Shown: positions 61,109 to 64,000 of the stretch, in pieces
Layout: each line of letters opens with the position of its first letter
Position numbering within the stretch: position 1 is the stretch's first letter
Assembly: GCA_965223085.1 (NCBI GenBank)
Contig: OZ244981.1
Location: forward strand, 2,728,001-2,792,000
DNA from: CBDCVO01 sp965223085
GTDB lineage: Bacteria; Pseudomonadota; Gammaproteobacteria; Ga0077536
Direction: 5' to 3'
Length of the DNA: 64,000 nucleotides
The notes under the pieces: model-generated
Database searches by the model: none
What the model was told of the DNA's origin: nothing
What the model saw: only the letters and a program-made list of their open reading frames with translations
Made by a program: the position numbers and the translations under genes

Positions 61109-62875
61109 ATGAAATTGAACTATTGCGCAGCCGTTCCCGCGTGTGTGGATCTGTCACGTCGGCGTTTCGTTACCGGTGTCGCCGCGGGCGCGTGCGTTTC
61201 GTTAGCGCCTGCACGAGGCGCGGCCGCCAGCGCACCTGGTCGTAGCTTGCACGGTAATCAGTTCGATCTGGTCATTCATGCTCAGACCGTTAACTTCACC
61301 GGCCAGGAACGCGTCGCGACGGTAGTAAACAACATGTTACCCGCGCCTACCTTGAAATGGCGTGCAGGAGAGCGCGTAAAAATTCGCGTGCATAACCGCC
61401 TCGATGAGCCGACGTCGATCCATTGGCACGGCATATTGGTGCCGACAAATATGGATGGCGTGCCTGGTTTGAGCTTCGCCGGTATCGCACCTGGCACGAC
61501 GTTTACTTACGAATTCGACGTGCGTCAAGCGGGCACTTACTGGTATCACAGTCATTCTGGATTTCAAGAACAGCTGGGTCTGTATGGGGCCTTAGTGATC
61601 GAACCGCGGGCTAAGGATCCAATCGCTTATGACCGCGATTACGTCGTCGTTTTATCCGATTGGAGCGACGAATCTCCAGCGAGCATCTATGCCAAACTCA
61701 AGAAGGAGAGCCATTACTACAACGTTAATCGCCGCACGGTGATGGATCTCTGGCATGAGCTCGACGCCCATGGCATTCGCCACACGCTCAACGCGCGCGC
61801 CCTGTGGAACCTGATGCGCATGAACGATCGTGATGTTTCGGACGTCACCGCTTATACCTACACCTACCTCATGAACGGGAGATCGCCTGCGCAAGCTTGG
61901 GAGGGTCTATTCAACGCTGGAGAGCGGGTGCGTTTACGCTTCATCAACGCCGCTGCGATGACGTTTTTCGATGTGCGAATTCCCGGACTCAAGATGCAGG
62001 TTGTGGCGGCCGACGGACAGTATGTCGAAGCGGTCACGGTCGAAGAATTTCGCCTCGGTAGCGCTGAGACCTACGATATCATCGTCACCCCGCATGCCGA
62101 TCGACCCTACACTGTATTTGCCCAAGCAATCGATCGCAGCGGTTATGCGGTGGGGGCGTTAACACCCCAGCCAGGCTTGCGTGCTGCGGTTCCGCCGCTC
62201 GATCCGCCGCCGGTCTTGAGTCACGCCGATATGGGGCATCTTGGCATGCAGGGGGAGACGCACCGCGACCCCAGACACGTGCCGCGTGCTCACCACGATC
62301 GTCACGTTCATCATGAAGTGCATGCGCAACTCGACCGCGCCGGCATGGGCAGCAGCGCCCCGCTCGTGCACGCCGGGAGCGAGTTTGGCCCCAACGTTGA
62401 TATGCGTACCACGCACGCGCGTGGCAGTCTTAACGATCCCGGCGTCGGCTTGCGCGCTAACGGTCGGCGGGTGCTGTGTTATGCGGATCTTAAAAATTTC
62501 CTCGCGACGCCGGACCCGCGCGAACCCACGCGCGAGTTGCAATTACACCTTACGGGCAATATGCATCGCTACCAGTGGTCGTTTGACGGGCTCAAATTTG
62601 CCGATGCCGAGCCACTCGTATTAGGCTTCGGCGAGCGCTTACGCATCACGCTTGTAAATGACACGATGATGAATCACCCGATTCATTTGCATGGCCTGTG
62701 GAGTGATCTTGAAACCGGTGTACCGGAATGCATTCCACGCAAACACACCGTGATCGTGCAACCGGGAGCGAAAGTAAGCTACTTGGTGAGCGCGAACGCG
62801 CGCGGTGCCTGGGCTTATCACTGCCATCTCCTCTACCACATGCTCGGTATGTTTCGCGTGGTGGTGGTGAAATGA
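61109..62875 (+). CDS. copA: copper-resistance multicopper oxidase CopA
   Basis: About 588 residues from ATG 61109. Tat signal (LSRRRFVTGVAAGACVSLAP). Cupredoxin domains with copper ligands HWHG (105-108), YWYHSHSGFQ (around 147-149), HPIHLHG and C-terminal HCHLLYHMLGM. The central insertion is rich in His and Met (MGHLGMQ, HVPRAHHDRHVHHEVHAQL), as in CopA/PcoA proteins that also sequester copper. It oxidises Cu(I) and binds copper in the periplasm. It overlaps copB in ATGA. Regulation is probably through the copL-like leader. Confidence 0.93.
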   Translation: MKLNYCAAVPACVDLSRRRFVTGVAAGACVSLAPARGAAASAPGRSLHGNQFDLVIHAQTVNFTGQERVATVVNNMLPAPTLKWRAGERVKIRVHNRLDEPTSIHWHGILVPTNMDGVPGLSFAGIAPGTTFTYEFDVRQAGTYWYHSHSGFQEQLGLYGALVIEPRAKDPIAYDRDYVVVLSDWSDESPASIYAKLKKESHYYNVNRRTVMDLWHELDAHGIRHTLNARALWNLMRMNDRDVSDVTAYTYTYLMNGRSPAQAWEGLFNAGERVRLRFINAAAMTFFDVRIPGLKMQVVAADGQYVEAVTVEEFRLGSAETYDIIVTPHADRPYTVFAQAIDRSGYAVGALTPQPGLRAAVPPLDPPPVLSHADMGHLGMQGETHRDPRHVPRAHHDRHVHHEVHAQLDRAGMGSSAPLVHAGSEFGPNVDMRTTHARGSLNDPGVGLRANGRRVLCYADLKNFLATPDPREPTRELQLHLTGNMHRYQWSFDGLKFADAEPLVLGFGERLRITLVNDTMMNHPIHLHGLWSDLETGVPECIPRKHTVIVQPGAKVSYLVSANARGAWAYHCHLLYHMLGMFRVVVVK

Positions 62876-63624
62876 GATCGACGCGCGTTTTTTGTGTCTG
62901 CAGCTTGATCACGACGAGCCTTGTCCTTATCGGGGCTCCCGCCGCCCGTACCTGGGCCCAGCAAGCTATCACGTTTGACACCGGCATGAATGATGATCCG
63001 ACACTCATGAAAGTGGATGTTGATCGCCTGGAGTGGCGGGATGCGGAAGCGGGGCCAGTTATCGCGTGGGATGTTGACGCTTGGCTCGGCGGCGATACAC
63101 ATAAGTTATGGTTCGTGAGCGAAGGCGAGAAAGACCTTGACGGCGCGGCCGGCGCGATCGCGGGGTTGCGCTACAGTCGCGCGATTGCACCGTTTTGGGA
63201 TTTGCAGTTGGGTTACTTGCACGAATTTAGTGAATTCGACGATCGTGAGTGGGCTTCGCTGGGTCTCAAAGGGCTTGCGCCTTATTGGTTCGAGATCGAT
63301 GCGCAACTGTGGTTTGGTCCGCACGGACGACTTATCGCGACGAGCGAAATCGAATACGAGATCTTGGTTACCCGACGCTGGATCCTCACCCCGCGCTTGG
63401 CCGTACAGATCCGTAGCCGCGATGAGCCCGCGCGTCTCGAAGGCGCGGGGTTCTCACATCTCGAGGTGGGTTTACGTTTGCGATACGAGCCCCGTCGGCA
63501 TATCGCGCCCTACATCGGTCTTCACTATCAAAGCCGCCTCGGTGAGACCCGCGATCGCCACCGCCGGGCGGGCGCAGCCACCACAGACTTCCAAGCACTC
63601 GTGGGCTTAAGAATGTGGTTTTAA
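62872..63624 (+). CDS. copB: copper-resistance outer-membrane protein CopB
   Basis: 250 residues from ATG 62872, overlapping copA by 4 bases. Signal peptide (RVFCVCSLITTSLVLIGAPAARTWA). Body of alternating beta-strands ending in aromatic residues (VRMWF-type terminal strand: QALVGLRMWF), with family marks DRLEWRDAEAGPVIAWDVDAWLGGD, GLRYSRAIAPFWDLQLGYLHEF and SEIEYEILVTRRWIL. The usual His/Met-rich N-terminal region of CopB is almost absent. The stop TAA lies within the end of a dispersed element (63619-63770). Confidence 0.9.
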   Translation: MRSTRVFCVCSLITTSLVLIGAPAARTWAQQAITFDTGMNDDPTLMKVDVDRLEWRDAEAGPVIAWDVDAWLGGDTHKLWFVSEGEKDLDGAAGAIAGLRYSRAIAPFWDLQLGYLHEFSEFDDREWASLGLKGLAPYWFEIDAQLWFGPHGRLIATSEIEYEILVTRRWILTPRLAVQIRSRDEPARLEGAGFSHLEVGLRLRYEPRRHIAPYIGLHYQSRLGETRDRHRRAGAATTDFQALVGLRMWF

Positions 63625-63770
63625 CCAAAGTCCTCAGGTCGACGGCATTCAAGCTGCGTCTCTCGTGGTGTCTGGCAGGGCATCACGAGGCGGCTTGTGA
63701 CCTATGCCAACGCGTTATGACGCCACCCGGCAGCGCGCGCGCAGCGGGCAACTGAGGATTCTAGGTTGAA
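63619..63770. mobile_element. short dispersed element with terminal inverted repeats, copy B
   Basis: About 152 bases between TTTTAACCAAAGTCCTCAG (63619-63637) and CTGAGGATTCTAGGTTGAA (63752-63770), which are imperfect inverse copies of each other. Both ends match copy A (42204-42303) in the opposite orientation. The inner part is about 50 bases longer and unrelated. It overlaps the copB stop codon. No coding capacity. The rest of the gap to 63827 shows no gene. Confidence 0.65.
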
Positions 63771-63826
63771 CATAGCTCCTTTTTAGGCCGACTACTGCAT
63801 GACGAGTGCGCCTTGCCGCCAGTGTC

Positions 63827-64000
63827 TCAGCCGCGCTTTGGGGGATCTTCGGATGGTGGTGTTTTTTTTGCGATCGTCTCGATGCGGGAACGAAGATTTT
63901 TCAGCAAGGTTTTTGCCCATACGAATTCGGTGGCGAGCACGGCGAGCCCGGCTGGGATCACGACGATGGCAGGTCCCGGTGTGACCAGCATCACCATGCC
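63827..64000 (-). CDS. PGPGW-type small transmembrane protein, C-terminal part (cut by window end)
   Basis: Open from base 64000 to the TGA at 63827-63829, 57 residues visible: MLVTPGPAIVVIPAGLAVLA then TEFVWAKTLLKNLRSRIETI and a Lys/Pro-rich end. The pattern of Pro-Gly-Pro, membrane helix and LAxLATEFxWA is that of the putative PGPGW transmembrane family. Its start lies beyond the window. Function unknown. The downstream flank faces the convergent copper genes. Confidence 0.75.
   Translation of the reverse strand, partial: GMVMLVTPGPAIVVIPAGLAVLATEFVWAKTLLKNLRSRIETIAKKTPPSEDPPKRG

Noticed and set aside
63799..63984. Plus-strand open frame at the window end
   Set aside because: The minus strand here encodes a recognisable PGPGW-family C-terminus; the plus-strand frame is its shadow.
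1..64000. tRNA, rRNA, CRISPR array, integrase or classical insertion sequence
   Set aside because: I read the intergenic gaps and saw no cloverleaf with a T-loop motif, no regularly spaced repeats and no transposase-like protein.

Overview
The window is a gene-dense bacterial chromosome segment. It holds about 58 protein genes, no rRNA or tRNA, no CRISPR array and no recognisable transposase. Gene content (malate synthase G, NapGH, a copLAB-like copper locus, a DUF1840 protein, benzoate-CoA ligase with a BoxB relic, a quinohemoprotein alcohol dehydrogenase) suggests a Pseudomonadota member, most likely a gammaproteobacterium. It appears to be an aerobic or facultative chemoorganotroph that lives on aromatic, steroid-like or other hydrophobic carbon. 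This placement is inferred from families, not from a marker gene. No gap between genes exceeds about 300 bases.

Layout. 1-2885: a 5'-truncated PQQ/haem c alcohol dehydrogenase, a cytochrome b561 and a small membrane protein. 2965-5003 (minus): aminotransferase and MBL hydrolase. 5230-7561: a tungstate-type ABC importer in the unusual order tupB-tupC-tupA, with an imperfect inverted repeat in front. 7787-12085: N-acyl-D-amino-acid deacylase-like amidohydrolase, quinone oxidoreductase and Rieske oxygenase. 12139-18583: acyl-CoA dehydrogenase, glutamine-synthetase-like ligase, flavin-binding protein, N-formylglutamate hydrolase and a large Mo/W-bisPGD oxidoreductase. 18701-25357: crotonase, exported protein, orphan FetB-like permease, frameshifted SDR, LLM flavoprotein with alpha/beta hydrolase, and a small exported protein. 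25354-31370: TetR/GST divergent pair, nitroreductase, two crotonases, EamA permease and methyltransferase. 31400-35424: GH3, Baeyer-Villiger monooxygenase and an acyl-CoA-dehydrogenase-like oxygenase. 35616-42207: malate synthase G, Crp, a pair of exported proteins and MaoC. 42413-50080: repeat-tailed protein, acyl-CoA ligase, MscS-like channel, DUF1840, LLM enzyme, boxB relic and benzoate-CoA ligase. 50053-57386: metalloprotease, MarR, then a transglutaminase-like / acetoacetate-decarboxylase-like / LLM cassette and a pyridine nucleotide-disulphide oxidoreductase. 57417-60464: TVP38, MBL, NapH and NapG. 60585-63624: copper locus. 63827-64000: the end of a PGPGW-type membrane protein.

How the genes fit together. 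CoA ligases, acyl-CoA dehydrogenases, crotonases, MaoC, SDR, LLM and Baeyer-Villiger enzymes together form a scattered catabolic repertoire that opens and beta-oxidises ring or branched compounds. Malate synthase G assimilates glyoxylate. The Tup importer can feed the Mo/W enzyme 9 kb downstream.

Most notable observations: (1) a decayed boxB beside an intact benzoate-CoA ligase; (2) two copies of a short element with terminal inverted repeats, whose ends supply the stop codons of the genes they abut; (3) four exported proteins with similar proline / membrane helix / basic C-terminal tails; (4) an operon pairing an LLM flavoenzyme with an acetoacetate-decarboxylase-fold protein that lacks the Schiff-base lysine.
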